Origin: Lachnospiraceae bacterium
GTDB lineage: Bacteria; Bacillota; Clostridia; Lachnospirales; Lachnospiraceae
Reading direction: 5' to 3'
Length of the DNA: 64,000 nt
Assembly: GCA_009779895.1 (NCBI GenBank)
Contig: WRBB01000006.1
Span: 31,176 to 95,175, forward strand
Of this stretch, positions 45,571-55,361 are shown piece after piece. The notes beneath the pieces were generated by a model. The model did not search any database. It worked only from the letters and a program-made list of their open reading frames with translations, and was not told where the DNA came from. A program made the translations under genes and the position numbers. Position 1 is the stretch's first letter; each line of letters opens with the position of its first letter.

Positions 45571-46566
45571 ATGCAACGAATACTCAACAACCCTGACCAT
45601 ATCGTAGATGAAATGTTAGAGGGCTTTGCGAAAACCCACAAGGATATTATTGTCAAAAGTGACATTCCCAGAGTGGTAAAATCTACCCATATAAAAACAA
45701 ATAAAGTTGGTATTGTAACCGGTGGTGGTTCCGGCCATGAACCTGCTTTCCTTGGTTATGTCGGCAAAAACATGGTAGATGCCGTTGCCGTTGGCGAGAT
45801 TTTTTCATCACCAACAGCCGCCGCTTTCTTAGGTGCTTACAAAGAAGCCGATCAAGGAAAGGGTGTCGCTTGCTTGTATGGAAATTATTCCGGCGACAAT
45901 ATGAATGTGAAAATGGCTTCCAAAATGGCAAAAAAAGAAGGTATTGTTGTAAAAACGGTGGTCGCAAATGATGATGTTGCCTCTGCACCAAAGGAAGAAC
46001 CAGAAAAACGCCGTGGTGTTGCCGGCGAAATCCTAATGTGGAAAATTGGCGGAGCCAAAGCTGCATTAGGTGGTGACTTAGACGAAGTAATCGCAGCTGC
46101 TCAAAAAGCCATAGATTACACACGCTCCATCGGCATTGGTCTCAGCCCTTGTACACTACCGGCTGTTGGCAAACCAAACTTTGAAATCAAAAACGGAACC
46201 ATGGAAATCGGCATTGGCCATCACGGCGAACCGGGCATTGAAGTTTCCGGTTTGGTTTCTGCCAAAGAAATGGCCGCTAAAATGGTAGAATCGGTTGTAC
46301 CTGACAAACCTTTTAAAGCCGATGATGAGGTTGTTGTTTTGGTTTCCGGTCTAGGTGCCACACCTATCATAGAACTTTATGTATTGTATGATGAAATCGA
46401 CAAATTATTGGCGCACAAAGGCATCCGTGTTTATCGCTCTTATGTCGGTGATTACTTCACTTCTTTAGAAATGATGGGTGCGACTTTTTCTATGATGTTG
46501 TTGGATGATGAATTAAAAGAACTCATTGACCTCCCTGTTAATACAGTAGGGATGAAACAATTTTAA
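45571..46566 (+). CDS. dhaK: Dihydroxyacetone kinase subunit DhaK-like (probable ketotetrose kinase)
   Basis: A 331-residue DhaK domain. The substrate-binding histidine that forms the hemiaminal is H218 in GIGHHGEPG, the same number as in E. coli DhaK. The GGGSGHEPAFLGYVG block is intact. DhaK works with DhaL, encoded 22 bp downstream. No DhaM phosphotransferase subunit is in the window, so phosphate may come from ATP or from a PTS protein elsewhere. With the neighbouring dehydrogenase, erythrulose is a more likely substrate than dihydroxyacetone. Confidence 0.9.
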   Translation: MQRILNNPDHIVDEMLEGFAKTHKDIIVKSDIPRVVKSTHIKTNKVGIVTGGGSGHEPAFLGYVGKNMVDAVAVGEIFSSPTAAAFLGAYKEADQGKGVACLYGNYSGDNMNVKMASKMAKKEGIVVKTVVANDDVASAPKEEPEKRRGVAGEILMWKIGGAKAALGGDLDEVIAAAQKAIDYTRSIGIGLSPCTLPAVGKPNFEIKNGTMEIGIGHHGEPGIEVSGLVSAKEMAAKMVESVVPDKPFKADDEVVVLVSGLGATPIIELYVLYDEIDKLLAHKGIRVYRSYVGDYFTSLEMMGATFSMMLLDDELKELIDLPVNTVGMKQF

Positions 46567-46588
46567 ATACAAAGGAGATAACGCATTG

Positions 46589-47227
46589 ATGAATACGTTT
46601 CAAAATAAAGACGGAAAAAATATATTACTTAAAATGGTAACTGCCATCCAAGAAAACAAAGCCTATTTAGGTGAAATAGATGGATTAATCGGTGATGGCG
46701 ACCATGGCATGAATATGAACAAAGGTTTCACGCTTTTTAAAGAACGCTTTGCGAATCAAGCGTTCTCTTTTACAAAAGGTATGGAGGAATTGGGAACCAT
46801 TCTTTTTTCAGAAATTGGTGGCTCTATGGGACCAATCTATGGTACAGTATTAATGGATACCGCAGAAGCCGGCGAAAACTTACAGGATATCTCCCTAACT
46901 AATTTTCATCATATGCTAACAGCCGGATTAAACGGACTACAGGAAATTGTAGAAGCTAAAGTTGGCGATAAAACCCTGATTGATACACTCAGTCCTGCTG
47001 TTGATGCCTTAAAGGATTCCATTGATAAAAACTTAAATTTTGCTGATGCTCTAACGAACATGAAAACCGCTGCTGAACTCGGCAGAGATTCCACTAAAGA
47101 TTTGGTCGCAAAATTTGGACGCTCCGCCCGTTTAGGAGAACGTTCCAGAGGTGTTTTAGATGCTGGTTCCGTATCCTGCTGTCTTATTCTAAATGCCATG
47201 GCAGATGGTATTTTAGAACTTCTATAG
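46589..47227 (+). CDS. dhaL: Dihydroxyacetone kinase nucleotide-binding subunit DhaL-like
   Basis: A DhaL domain of 212 residues that holds the nucleotide through an Mg-binding aspartate motif, here LIGDGDHGMNMNKGF. The glycine-rich SEIGGSMGPIYGT and the ending SARLGERSRGVLDAGSVSCCLIL are family hallmarks. An in-frame TTG three bases upstream is a possible alternative start and sits better behind GGAG (8 versus 11 bases). It is translated with dhaK. Confidence 0.9.
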   Translation: MNTFQNKDGKNILLKMVTAIQENKAYLGEIDGLIGDGDHGMNMNKGFTLFKERFANQAFSFTKGMEELGTILFSEIGGSMGPIYGTVLMDTAEAGENLQDISLTNFHHMLTAGLNGLQEIVEAKVGDKTLIDTLSPAVDALKDSIDKNLNFADALTNMKTAAELGRDSTKDLVAKFGRSARLGERSRGVLDAGSVSCCLILNAMADGILELL

Positions 47228-47256
47228 ATTTTTAAACAAAAAGGGGAAAGAGCCGA

Positions 47257-48402
47257 ATGAATATGTTATCAAGTAATGGGGGTGTTGCTTCCACCATTAT
47301 CAAAGAAGAAAATAGAAGAAATGTATTAAAATGCATTTATAACCTACGGCGTTGCACCCAACCCCTTGTAAGCCAAAATTTGGAATTGAGTCGACCGACT
47401 GTAACCCAATTATTAAATGATTTAACCAAAGAGGGACATGTCCTAAAACAAGGACATGCCGAATCTACCGGTGGTCGCAAAGCCAATATGTATCTATTTA
47501 ACAGCAGCAAAAAAGTCGCCATTGGCCTGGAACTTTTGGCCGATCGTTATGAGCTGATTGCAATTGATTTATATGGAGATATGTTAAAATATGAGAAAAA
47601 AAACAAAACTTTTTCTCATACCGACACATACTATGATACGGTTTCTGACTCTGTCAATCGTTTCATCCATGGCTTGGAACTTGCTCCTGAAACGATTCTT
47701 GGTGTTGGCATCGCCTTACAGGCATTGATTTCATCAGATGGAAAATCTGTGGTATATGGAAAGATTTTAGGTTGCACCGGTTTGGAAATCACTGCATTTA
47801 CGGAACGGATTCCCTATCGTTGCATTTTTAATCACGATGCTGAATCTTTGGCAAACATTGAATTATGGAAAGATCCTACTGTTCACAATGCTATCTTTTT
47901 TAATGTGCGCGACAATTTAAGCGGAGCCGTCATCATTGATGGTGACTTCATCCGAGGGGGCGAACTAAAAAGTGGTGTATTTGAACATATGACCATGATT
48001 CCGGATGGTTTATCTTGCTATTGCGGAAAAAAGGGCTGCGTCAATACCTATTGTTCTTTATCGGCCTTATTAAAACAAGACGAAGATATTGACTTATTCT
48101 TTCAAGAACTGCGTGCCGGAAAAGAATCCTACAAAAAACGCTGGGAAAAATACCTCCGGCACTTAGCCATGATCATTGACAATCTGCATATGTTTATTTC
48201 CAGCGATGTCATCTTAGGTGGGACTTTATCTAAATATTTGATTGAAGAAGATACAGAAAAAATCAAAAATATGATCAATAAACGCTCTGCATTCCCCAGT
48301 CATGAAAGATACATAAAAATAAGCTGCGGCGCAGCATACCCTCTCTGCCACGGCGCAGCCATACCTTTGCTCAACGAATATTTAAAAAAGATTATGCGAT
48401 GA
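47257..48402 (+). CDS. ROK-family transcriptional regulator
   Basis: A 381-residue regulator with an N-terminal winged helix (about 15-75, RRCTQPLVSQNLELSRPTVTQLLNDLTKEG) and a ROK sugar-kinase-like domain. The ROK zinc motif reads CYCGKKGCVNTYCS, preceded by the histidine of FEHMTMIPDG. The catalytic aspartate region is altered from active kinases, so it is likely a sensor only. It closes the dehydrogenase-dhaK-dhaL operon and probably represses both facing promoters. Confidence 0.9.
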   Translation: MNMLSSNGGVASTIIKEENRRNVLKCIYNLRRCTQPLVSQNLELSRPTVTQLLNDLTKEGHVLKQGHAESTGGRKANMYLFNSSKKVAIGLELLADRYELIAIDLYGDMLKYEKKNKTFSHTDTYYDTVSDSVNRFIHGLELAPETILGVGIALQALISSDGKSVVYGKILGCTGLEITAFTERIPYRCIFNHDAESLANIELWKDPTVHNAIFFNVRDNLSGAVIIDGDFIRGGELKSGVFEHMTMIPDGLSCYCGKKGCVNTYCSLSALLKQDEDIDLFFQELRAGKESYKKRWEKYLRHLAMIIDNLHMFISSDVILGGTLSKYLIEEDTEKIKNMINKRSAFPSHERYIKISCGAAYPLCHGAAIPLLNEYLKKIMR

Positions 48403-48403
48403 T

Positions 48404-48466
48404 AAAACAAAGGGGAAATTGCAAAATAGATGTGAATCCATCTACGATGTAACGACCCCTTTTGTT
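48404..48466. terminator. Convergent terminator between the ROK gene and purL
   Basis: AACAAAGGGG (48406-48415) pairs with CCCCTTTTGTT (48456-48466), and an inner TAGATG/CATCTA stem fills most of the loop. A T- or A-rich flank on each side allows use from both strands. Confidence 0.55.
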
Positions 48467-48467
48467 C

Positions 48468-51400
48468 TTAACGAAAATACGCCACGCCTGATTCAAATAT
48501 CTTCAAATCCTGTGCACCATGAATATTAATTGCCAATGTCTCACCTTTTCGCTCAGAATGTGCCATCTTCCCAAAAACACGTCCATCCGGACTTGTAATC
48601 CCCTCAATCGCCCCATAAGAACCATTTACATTCCAATCCTCACCCAATCTTACAATACCATCTAAATCACAATATTGGGTCGCAACTTGCCCTCTACCAA
48701 ACAGTTTATCCAACCATTCCTTGGGTGCTACAAAACGACCTTCCCCATGGGAAACCGGATTGACATAAACACCACCCAAATCCGCACCTTGCAACCAAGG
48801 GCTTTTATGAGACACTACCTTGGTATAAACCATCTTAGAAATATGACGACCCATGGTATTGTAGGTCAACGTTGGTGCATGTTCTGTCTGTCTAACAATC
48901 TCACCATAAGGCAACAATCCCAATTTCATCAAAGCTTGAAATCCATTGCAAATGCCCAAAATCAAACCATCCCGCCGGTTTAATAGTTTTTCCACCGCTT
49001 CTTTTAGATATTCATTTTGAAAAGCCGTTGCAAAAAATTTAGCGGAACCATCCGGCTCATCCCCTGCGCTAAAACCACCTGGAAACATCATAATTTGGCT
49101 TTTTTCAATTGCCAAGACATATGCCTTGATTGATTCATGAATATCGGCACTGTGCAAATTTCGAAACACCTTGATTTCCACATTGGCACCGGCCTCTTCA
49201 AAGGCTCTTGCACTATCATATTCACAATTAGTCCCCGGAAACACGGGGATAAACACCGTTGGTTTTGCCACTTTATTTTTACAAATATAAATGTCGGAAG
49301 GCTTATAGTCCGGTATACTCAATATCACATTATCCTCTTTTTTAAGGGTGGTCGGAAATACTTGTTCCAAAGGACTCGCCCAAACCTCTCTTGCTCGCTC
49401 CAAAGGGATACACACATCTTCATAAAGAAACACCTGCTCCGCTTTCACTTCTCCAAGCATCGTATAACTTATCTGCAATTCCGCCATTTGATCTGCGGGC
49501 ACTTCTGCCACAATGTCACCAAAGGCAGGTACAAACAAATCACGCTTCTCTATCGTATGCGCTATTTGCAAACCAAATCTATTGCCAAAGGCCATTTTAC
49601 TCAATCCGGTTAAAACACCATGTCTGTCTAGGGCATAAGCCGATACGATACGTTTCGCCAAAACATCCCGGTGAAATTTACCATATTGCTCCATCAATTT
49701 TTTATAATTTGGCAAATCATATTTATCTTTTTCTATTCGCAACCAAAGCAACTTATTACCTGCTTGTTTTAATTCAGGGGAAATGATATCTTTGCTCTTT
49801 GCCATATTTACAGCAAAGGAAACCAATGTAGGTGGTACATCAATGTCTTGAAAAGTACCTGACATGCTATCTTTTCCACCAATTGATGGCAAACCAAGGC
49901 CCATCTGAACCTGATAAGCACCCAGCAATGCTAAAAAAGGCTGACTCCAACGCTTTGGATCTTTAGACATTCTACGGAAATACTCCTGAAATGTAAAACG
50001 AATGGTCCGATCATCCCCACCAGTCGCCACAATCTTAGCCACAGATTCTATCACCGCATAAACTGCACCGTGAAACGGACTCCACGCCGATAAATACGGA
50101 TCAAATCCAAAACTCATCATAGAAACCGCATCGGTTTTCCCCTTTAACACAGGCATTTTTGCTACCATCGCTTGTGTTTCCGTATCCTGGAATTTCCCAC
50201 CATGGGGCATCAAAACAGAACCTGCCCCAATGGATCCATCAAATAATTCCACCAAACCTTTTTGTGAGCAAACATTCAAATCTGCAAGGGTAGCAAGCCA
50301 CTTTTCTTTTACATCAATATGTTCCGCTTTTATGAATAAACTCTCTGCCCGTTCCGGCATCTCAACCATAACATCTGTCTCTTGATGCGCACCATTGGTA
50401 TCTAAGAATGCACGAGAAAGATTGACGATTTCCTTATCTCTCCATAACAATACCAAACGTGGCGCAACAGTCACCACCGCCACCTGTACGGCTTCTAAAT
50501 TCTCTTCTGCCGCATAGGCCAAAAAGGTATCTACATGCTTTGGATTAATCACAACTGCCATACGCTCCTGAGATTCGGAAATCGCAATCTCCGTCCCATC
50601 TAAGCCTGCATACTTTTTTGGCACTTTATCCAAATCAATCCGCAAACCATCAGCCAGCTCTCCAATGGCCACAGAAACACCACCGGCACCGAAATCATTA
50701 CATTTTTTGATTAATTTACTTACTTCTTCTCTTCGAAACAAACGTTGTAATTTTCGCTCGGTAGGGGGATTTCCTTTTTGTACTTCTGCTCCACATTTCG
50801 CAATGGACTCTGTTGTATGCACTTTCGAAGAACCTGTAGCACCACCACAACCATCTCTACCGGTTCGCCCACCCAGCAAAATAACAATATCATATGGCGA
50901 AGCTGTTTCCCGCACCACTGCTCTTCTAGGTGCCGCGCCCAATACCGCTCCGATTTCCATACGTTTTGCCACATAATCCGGATGATAAATCTCCTTGACC
51001 ACACCTGTGCTCAAACCGATTTGATTGCCATAAGAACTATAACCATATGCTGCCTCACGAACAATTTTCTTCTGGGGTAATTTCCCTACCATAGTTTTAT
51101 CAACAGAACATGTAGGGTCAGCTGCACCGGTCACACGCATGGCCTGATATACATAAGTACGCCCTGACAATGGGTCACGAATCGCACCACCCAAACAGGT
51201 CGCCGCACCACCAAAGGGCTCTATTTCTGTAGGATGGTTGTGGGTTTCATTCTTAAAATTCAGCAACCACTCTTCTTCTATACCATCTACTTCAATGGGC
51301 ACCACAATACTACAGGCATTGATTTCTTCTGATTCTTCTTGGTCTTTTAACTTGCCCTCTTTTTTTAATTTGCGCATAGCCATCAAAGCCAAATCCATCA

Positions 51401-52223
51401 AACAAACAAATTTGTCCTCACGTCCTTTGAAAATTTCACTATGATCCGCCAAATATTGACGATAAGCCGTCTCCATAGGCTCTTTATAAAAACCATCCGC
51501 AAAACGAATATCTTTTAATTCTGTAGAAAACGTAGTATGGCGACAATGATCAGACCAATAGGTATCCAACACACGAATTTCCGTTACGCTAGGATTACGC
51601 TTTTCCTCTGTCTGAAAGTAATTTTGAATATGCAAGAAGTCTTCAAAAGTCATTGCCAAACCCAACGAATCATAAAGTGCTTCCAAATCCGTTTTTTCCA
51701 ATATAATAAAACCCTCAAATATCACAACATCAGCCGGTTCATCATACTCCAACGCCAGTGTCTCCGGCTTTTCCATGCCAATTTCCCGGGAATCAACCGG
51801 ATTGATGCAATGATTTTTAATTGCAAGCAATTCTTCTTCGCCGAGAGAACCCTCCAATACATAAGTCGTCGCAGATCGAATCGTCGGTTTTTCTTCTGCC
51901 TGAATAAAACCAATACATTGTTCTGCCGAATCCGCACGTTGATCAAATTGCCCCGGCAAATATTCTACCGAAAACAAAAACGCATCTTGTGCCACGGGAA
52001 AAACCTCATGATACAAAACATCCAAGGGCGGCTCCGCAAAAATGCCTTGGCAAGCCTGCCGAAAGGTTTCTTCACTCAAACCCTCTACATCATAACGGTT
52101 TAGTATACGAACCGTTTTCAACCCATGAATATTCAAATAGCTTTTTATTTCTTTTTCCAACCCTTGGGCTTGAACAGCAAATTCGGGTTTCTTCTCTACA
52201 TAAATGCGTTTTACACTACTCAT
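48468..52223 (-). CDS. purL: Phosphoribosylformylglycinamidine synthase, single-chain type
   Basis: It converts FGAR to FGAM in purine synthesis with glutamine as nitrogen donor. It has 1251 residues and includes all parts: an N-terminal PurS-like region, two AIRS-type halves (GFDPYLSAWSPFHGAVYAVIESVAKIVATGGDD, GLPSIGGKDSMSG) and a C-terminal class I glutaminase. The glutaminase nucleophile cysteine lies in GLILGICNGFQALMKLGLLPYG, and its start is FPGGFSAGDEPDGSAKF. Bacilli usually have separate PurS, PurL and PurQ. The long form is found in some Clostridia and in Proteobacteria. Confidence 0.95.
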   Translation of the reverse strand: MSSVKRIYVEKKPEFAVQAQGLEKEIKSYLNIHGLKTVRILNRYDVEGLSEETFRQACQGIFAEPPLDVLYHEVFPVAQDAFLFSVEYLPGQFDQRADSAEQCIGFIQAEEKPTIRSATTYVLEGSLGEEELLAIKNHCINPVDSREIGMEKPETLALEYDEPADVVIFEGFIILEKTDLEALYDSLGLAMTFEDFLHIQNYFQTEEKRNPSVTEIRVLDTYWSDHCRHTTFSTELKDIRFADGFYKEPMETAYRQYLADHSEIFKGREDKFVCLMDLALMAMRKLKKEGKLKDQEESEEINACSIVVPIEVDGIEEEWLLNFKNETHNHPTEIEPFGGAATCLGGAIRDPLSGRTYVYQAMRVTGAADPTCSVDKTMVGKLPQKKIVREAAYGYSSYGNQIGLSTGVVKEIYHPDYVAKRMEIGAVLGAAPRRAVVRETASPYDIVILLGGRTGRDGCGGATGSSKVHTTESIAKCGAEVQKGNPPTERKLQRLFRREEVSKLIKKCNDFGAGGVSVAIGELADGLRIDLDKVPKKYAGLDGTEIAISESQERMAVVINPKHVDTFLAYAAEENLEAVQVAVVTVAPRLVLLWRDKEIVNLSRAFLDTNGAHQETDVMVEMPERAESLFIKAEHIDVKEKWLATLADLNVCSQKGLVELFDGSIGAGSVLMPHGGKFQDTETQAMVAKMPVLKGKTDAVSMMSFGFDPYLSAWSPFHGAVYAVIESVAKIVATGGDDRTIRFTFQEYFRRMSKDPKRWSQPFLALLGAYQVQMGLGLPSIGGKDSMSGTFQDIDVPPTLVSFAVNMAKSKDIISPELKQAGNKLLWLRIEKDKYDLPNYKKLMEQYGKFHRDVLAKRIVSAYALDRHGVLTGLSKMAFGNRFGLQIAHTIEKRDLFVPAFGDIVAEVPADQMAELQISYTMLGEVKAEQVFLYEDVCIPLERAREVWASPLEQVFPTTLKKEDNVILSIPDYKPSDIYICKNKVAKPTVFIPVFPGTNCEYDSARAFEEAGANVEIKVFRNLHSADIHESIKAYVLAIEKSQIMMFPGGFSAGDEPDGSAKFFATAFQNEYLKEAVEKLLNRRDGLILGICNGFQALMKLGLLPYGEIVRQTEHAPTLTYNTMGRHISKMVYTKVVSHKSPWLQGADLGGVYVNPVSHGEGRFVAPKEWLDKLFGRGQVATQYCDLDGIVRLGEDWNVNGSYGAIEGITSPDGRVFGKMAHSERKGETLAINIHGAQDLKIFESGVAYFR

Positions 52224-52315
52224 AATAGCTCTAATCCCTTTCGAAAACCAACTCTGATTCCTATCATTGTTTCTATTTTAGCATGAGAATATTTCATAAG
52301 TATAATGAATAAATC

Positions 52316-53041
52316 TTACGTCGTTTTATCAGTTGACGTTATAATTGCCTGTTGATTTTTATTCCATGTTAGTTTGTGAAAAAAAATACTCGCTGCCAAC
52401 AACACAACCAAACCAATGCCAAATATAAGCAACACACGCATAATCATGTCATAAAACAATCCTTCCGGCAACATCCGTATCATATAGCTTGTAGCAGGAT
52501 CAAATAACCATAAATCATTGTCAAAGAAAATCTCATGGAATACTACAAAAGCGTGGCTAAAATCAAACATAAAAATCAAAAACAAAGCAATCCCTGCCAA
52601 GCCTATCATACCCATGGATATCCAAAGAGAACGAGGAATCACTTTTTTATAATCCACTCTGGTCAAAATAAGAACCAACAAACTAACCAGAAATATATCC
52701 GTAGCAATACTACGTATTTCCAATCCGCCCAAAAATAGTTCTTTTACTTCAAACATATGAAAACGATCCTGATAACCAAAAAAGTTTTTCGCTTCTCCAC
52801 CTATTTTAGTCGTGACAAATAAATCCTCCCGCTCACCAATCAAATAAGCCATCATCTCGCGGGTCACGTACATCACGTCTTCCATCTCCATATCCAAATC
52901 CGCTAAAACATGATACCGCTCATAAGTACGCTGATACCAATCAAAATCGCTGTACATGGCTACCTGAAAACTGGTAATAAATATAATAACCAACAAAGAA
53001 AATGACAAAATCAGCCCTGCCACCCATTGTATTATTTTCAT
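52316..53041 (-). CDS. lit: Lipoprotein intramolecular transacylase Lit (TIGR01906/DUF1461)
   Basis: A 241-residue membrane protein with four main helices and a large extracytoplasmic loop after the first. It has the conserved HMFEVKELF (H95) and AFVVFHEIFF (H169) motifs. These correspond to the two histidines shown to be needed in Lit, which moves an acyl chain from the diacylglyceryl group to the N-terminal cysteine and so makes lyso-form lipoproteins. Assignment rests on the TIGR01906 family pattern. It lies upstream of purL on the same strand, separated by 92 bp. Confidence 0.75.
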   Translation of the reverse strand: MKIIQWVAGLILSFSLLVIIFITSFQVAMYSDFDWYQRTYERYHVLADLDMEMEDVMYVTREMMAYLIGEREDLFVTTKIGGEAKNFFGYQDRFHMFEVKELFLGGLEIRSIATDIFLVSLLVLILTRVDYKKVIPRSLWISMGMIGLAGIALFLIFMFDFSHAFVVFHEIFFDNDLWLFDPATSYMIRMLPEGLFYDMIMRVLLIFGIGLVVLLAASIFFHKLTWNKNQQAIITSTDKTT

Positions 53042-53167
53042 TTCATATGCCTCCTAAGCTTCTTTTTACTACATTTTCTATTTTACTATGATTTTGCTTT
53101 CAATGGAATGGGTAATAAGATATAATAAATAAAGTGAATTGTAACATCTGTTTTTAGGAGGTCCGTG

Positions 53168-54049
53168 ATGTTTGATATTAGTTATGAATTATATAAAGTC
53201 TTTTATTATGTGGCAACCACTTTAAGTTTTTCTGCAGCATCCAAAGAACTTTTCATTTCCCAATCTGCTGTCAGCCAATCCATTAAAACCTTAGAACTTA
53301 AAATCGGCAAAAAGCTTTTTGCCCGTAGCACAAAACAGGTTTCTCTCACGGCGGATGGAGAAATTTTATTGCGGCACGTTGAACCTGCTGTTCGCCTCAT
53401 TCAAAAAGGCGAAACACAATTGGCTGAAACTTCAGGGGCGGGCGGACAGATTTGTATCGGTGCCAGCGATACCATTTGCCGTTATTTTCTCGTGCCCTTT
53501 TTACAAAAATTTCACGAAACTTTCCCGAGTATCCATATTAAAATCATCAACCAAACCTCCTTAAAGTGCGTTGAACTCTTGGATTCCGGCCAGGTTGATT
53601 TGATCATTGCCAATTATCCAAACAAAAACATAAGCAGCACTGCGGCCACTCATAAAATCAAAACCTTTCAAGATATTTTTGTTGCAGGAGAAAAATTCAG
53701 CGAATTAAAAAACAAAAAAATCAGCTTTGAGCAACTAAGCAATTATCCAATTTTGTTGCTGGAGCGTCAAAGTACCACCAGTGCGTTTTTACACCAAGAG
53801 TTCCAAAACCAGCATCTTGACCTCATCCCGGAAGTGGAATTGGTGAGCAATGATTTATTGATTGATTTGGCTAAAATTGGACTCGGCATTGCCTTTATCC
53901 CTGATTTTTGCCTCACAGACAAAGAGGACCGGCTCTTTGAAATCAAAACCAAAGAAACTGTCCCCAAACGCAATTTAATTATCGCTTATAACGAGCATAT
54001 GCCCATTCCAAAACAGGTACAGGCCTTTCTCGATTTATTTGAATTATAA
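53168..54049 (+). CDS. LysR-family transcriptional regulator
   Basis: A 293-residue regulator with an N-terminal winged helix-turn-helix (SYELYKVFYYVATTLSFSAASKELFISQSAVSQSIKTLE) and a LysR substrate-binding domain (about 90-290). I place the start at the ATG at 53168, five bases after AGGAGGT, rather than the GTG one codon earlier. It faces the lit gene across 123 bp and runs convergently into the acyltransferase gene. The likely target is not clear. Confidence 0.92.
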   Translation: MFDISYELYKVFYYVATTLSFSAASKELFISQSAVSQSIKTLELKIGKKLFARSTKQVSLTADGEILLRHVEPAVRLIQKGETQLAETSGAGGQICIGASDTICRYFLVPFLQKFHETFPSIHIKIINQTSLKCVELLDSGQVDLIIANYPNKNISSTAATHKIKTFQDIFVAGEKFSELKNKKISFEQLSNYPILLLERQSTTSAFLHQEFQNQHLDLIPEVELVSNDLLIDLAKIGLGIAFIPDFCLTDKEDRLFEIKTKETVPKRNLIIAYNEHMPIPKQVQAFLDLFEL

Positions 54050-54055
54050 ATTTTG

Positions 54056-55252
54056 TTATTTTAAATTATGTTTCATTAACACTGCTTTCGGATCATCTGA
54101 ATGAAGCAATTCCGAATAGCAAGCACACTCCTTTATAATAAAGGTTTTGAATATTTTCCGTATAATGATATTGTAAAAATAAAAATACGTATGCAATGGT
54201 AGTAGTTTTGCACCTATTTCCAATTTGGGACGATAGTATGTTTGAGAAGTATACAGTCGTCTCTTTTTTTGTTGTAAACAATAAATAATATTTTCATACA
54301 ACAGATGGTAATACAGATTGTACTCACGATTGCATTCATAATCCATGCCTATGCGCACATTAATCACATCATGCTCATTTTCCAGCAACTGAGCAAAACC
54401 GATGATTTTACCGTCTACACGTGCGATGAGCATCTTACACTTATCTCCCAGCTCCATGCCACATTGATAAAAATAATTTGAAGTCAAAAGTTCATGTTTA
54501 ATTTTTTGCTTATTCCTTGTCTGACAATACAAATCATAACACCTTTGATTCTCCGCAATACTAAGTGAATCCCCACTCACTACTTCTATGAATAAGTCCT
54601 CTTTTCGCCGATTCATTTTATTTCGCACATTGGCACGCCAATTTCGCTTTAATCCCATCAGATAGGCATCAAAACAAGTACAGTCATCCTTTCGTTCTTT
54701 CTTACAATAATGGGGACAACCACTTACCTTACTCAACTCAATATAAGTGCCCGGCATAATATGAACATGTGAAAATTTTTTATGAAAATAAGTTGAAGCA
54801 TAATTTGAAATATGATCTTTTACAATAACTAATTTGATATGCTTCTTTTTCAGAAAAAGTAAGATTTGTTCTACCATCTCTTCCGCAAGATAATCCTCCT
54901 GCCCCCGATAAGCCGCATCAATATGAAACATATTATATTCTGCTACAGGAGAAGAAATAAATGCAGCTCTAAACTGAAAAGGGAAGATGTTATATAATTT
55001 TTCCGCAAAACCAGAAAGCAAACCATGACAAGAAAACTGTCTATCTATGAAAAAATATGTCCAAGCAACCATCGCATCATCCTTTTTTGCAATTGCAAAA
55101 AAGCCTTCGAAATCACTGGCTATATTTTGACTCATGATCTGCAAATACTTGGTTTCATGTTGTACATTGGAATCATGAATCAAAGCATCTAAACACGCAT
55201 GATCAATTTCATCGCTATAATTTATAATTTCTACTTTTAGATTATCCTGCAT
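54056..55252 (-). CDS. FemAB/GNAT-like acyltransferase family protein
   Basis: A 398-residue protein starting at the ATG ending at 55252, behind AGAGGGA. It appears to have two GNAT-like halves, as in FemAB and peptidoglycan-bridge or FemAB-like enzymes. The second half contains NVRNKMNRRKEDLFIEVV and GFAQLLENEHDVINVRIGMDYECNREYNLYYHLLYENI. Between them is a cysteine cluster, CPHYCKKERKDDCTCFDAYLMG, that I do not recognise and that may bind a metal. The substrate is unknown. It ends 6 bp from the LysR stop. Confidence 0.6.
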   Translation of the reverse strand: MQDNLKVEIINYSDEIDHACLDALIHDSNVQHETKYLQIMSQNIASDFEGFFAIAKKDDAMVAWTYFFIDRQFSCHGLLSGFAEKLYNIFPFQFRAAFISSPVAEYNMFHIDAAYRGQEDYLAEEMVEQILLFLKKKHIKLVIVKDHISNYASTYFHKKFSHVHIMPGTYIELSKVSGCPHYCKKERKDDCTCFDAYLMGLKRNWRANVRNKMNRRKEDLFIEVVSGDSLSIAENQRCYDLYCQTRNKQKIKHELLTSNYFYQCGMELGDKCKMLIARVDGKIIGFAQLLENEHDVINVRIGMDYECNREYNLYYHLLYENIIYCLQQKKRRLYTSQTYYRPKLEIGAKLLPLHTYFYFYNIIIRKIFKTFIIKECACYSELLHSDDPKAVLMKHNLK

Positions 55253-55334
55253 AAGGCAATCCCTCTTGGTTTTTTCAAACAATAACACCAATCTCATTAT
55301 ACGCAATCTGTCCAAATACAACAAGATAAATTTT

Positions 55335-55361
55335 TTAGCACTCACCTATTGACACTGCTAG
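55335..55361 (+). promoter_or_regulatory. CIRCE-like HrcA operator upstream of hsp20
   Basis: TTAGCACTC (55335-55343), a 9-bp spacer and CACTGCTAG (55353-55361). The left half is the exact CIRCE consensus. The right half matches GAGTGCTAA at six of nine positions, and the 9-bp spacing is correct. It overlaps the -35 of the hsp20 promoter, where HrcA would repress. Confidence 0.6.

Noticed and set aside
47257..48402. ROK protein as a sugar kinase
   Set aside because: It has an N-terminal winged helix and lacks a clean kinase active-site aspartate motif, so the regulator reading is preferred.
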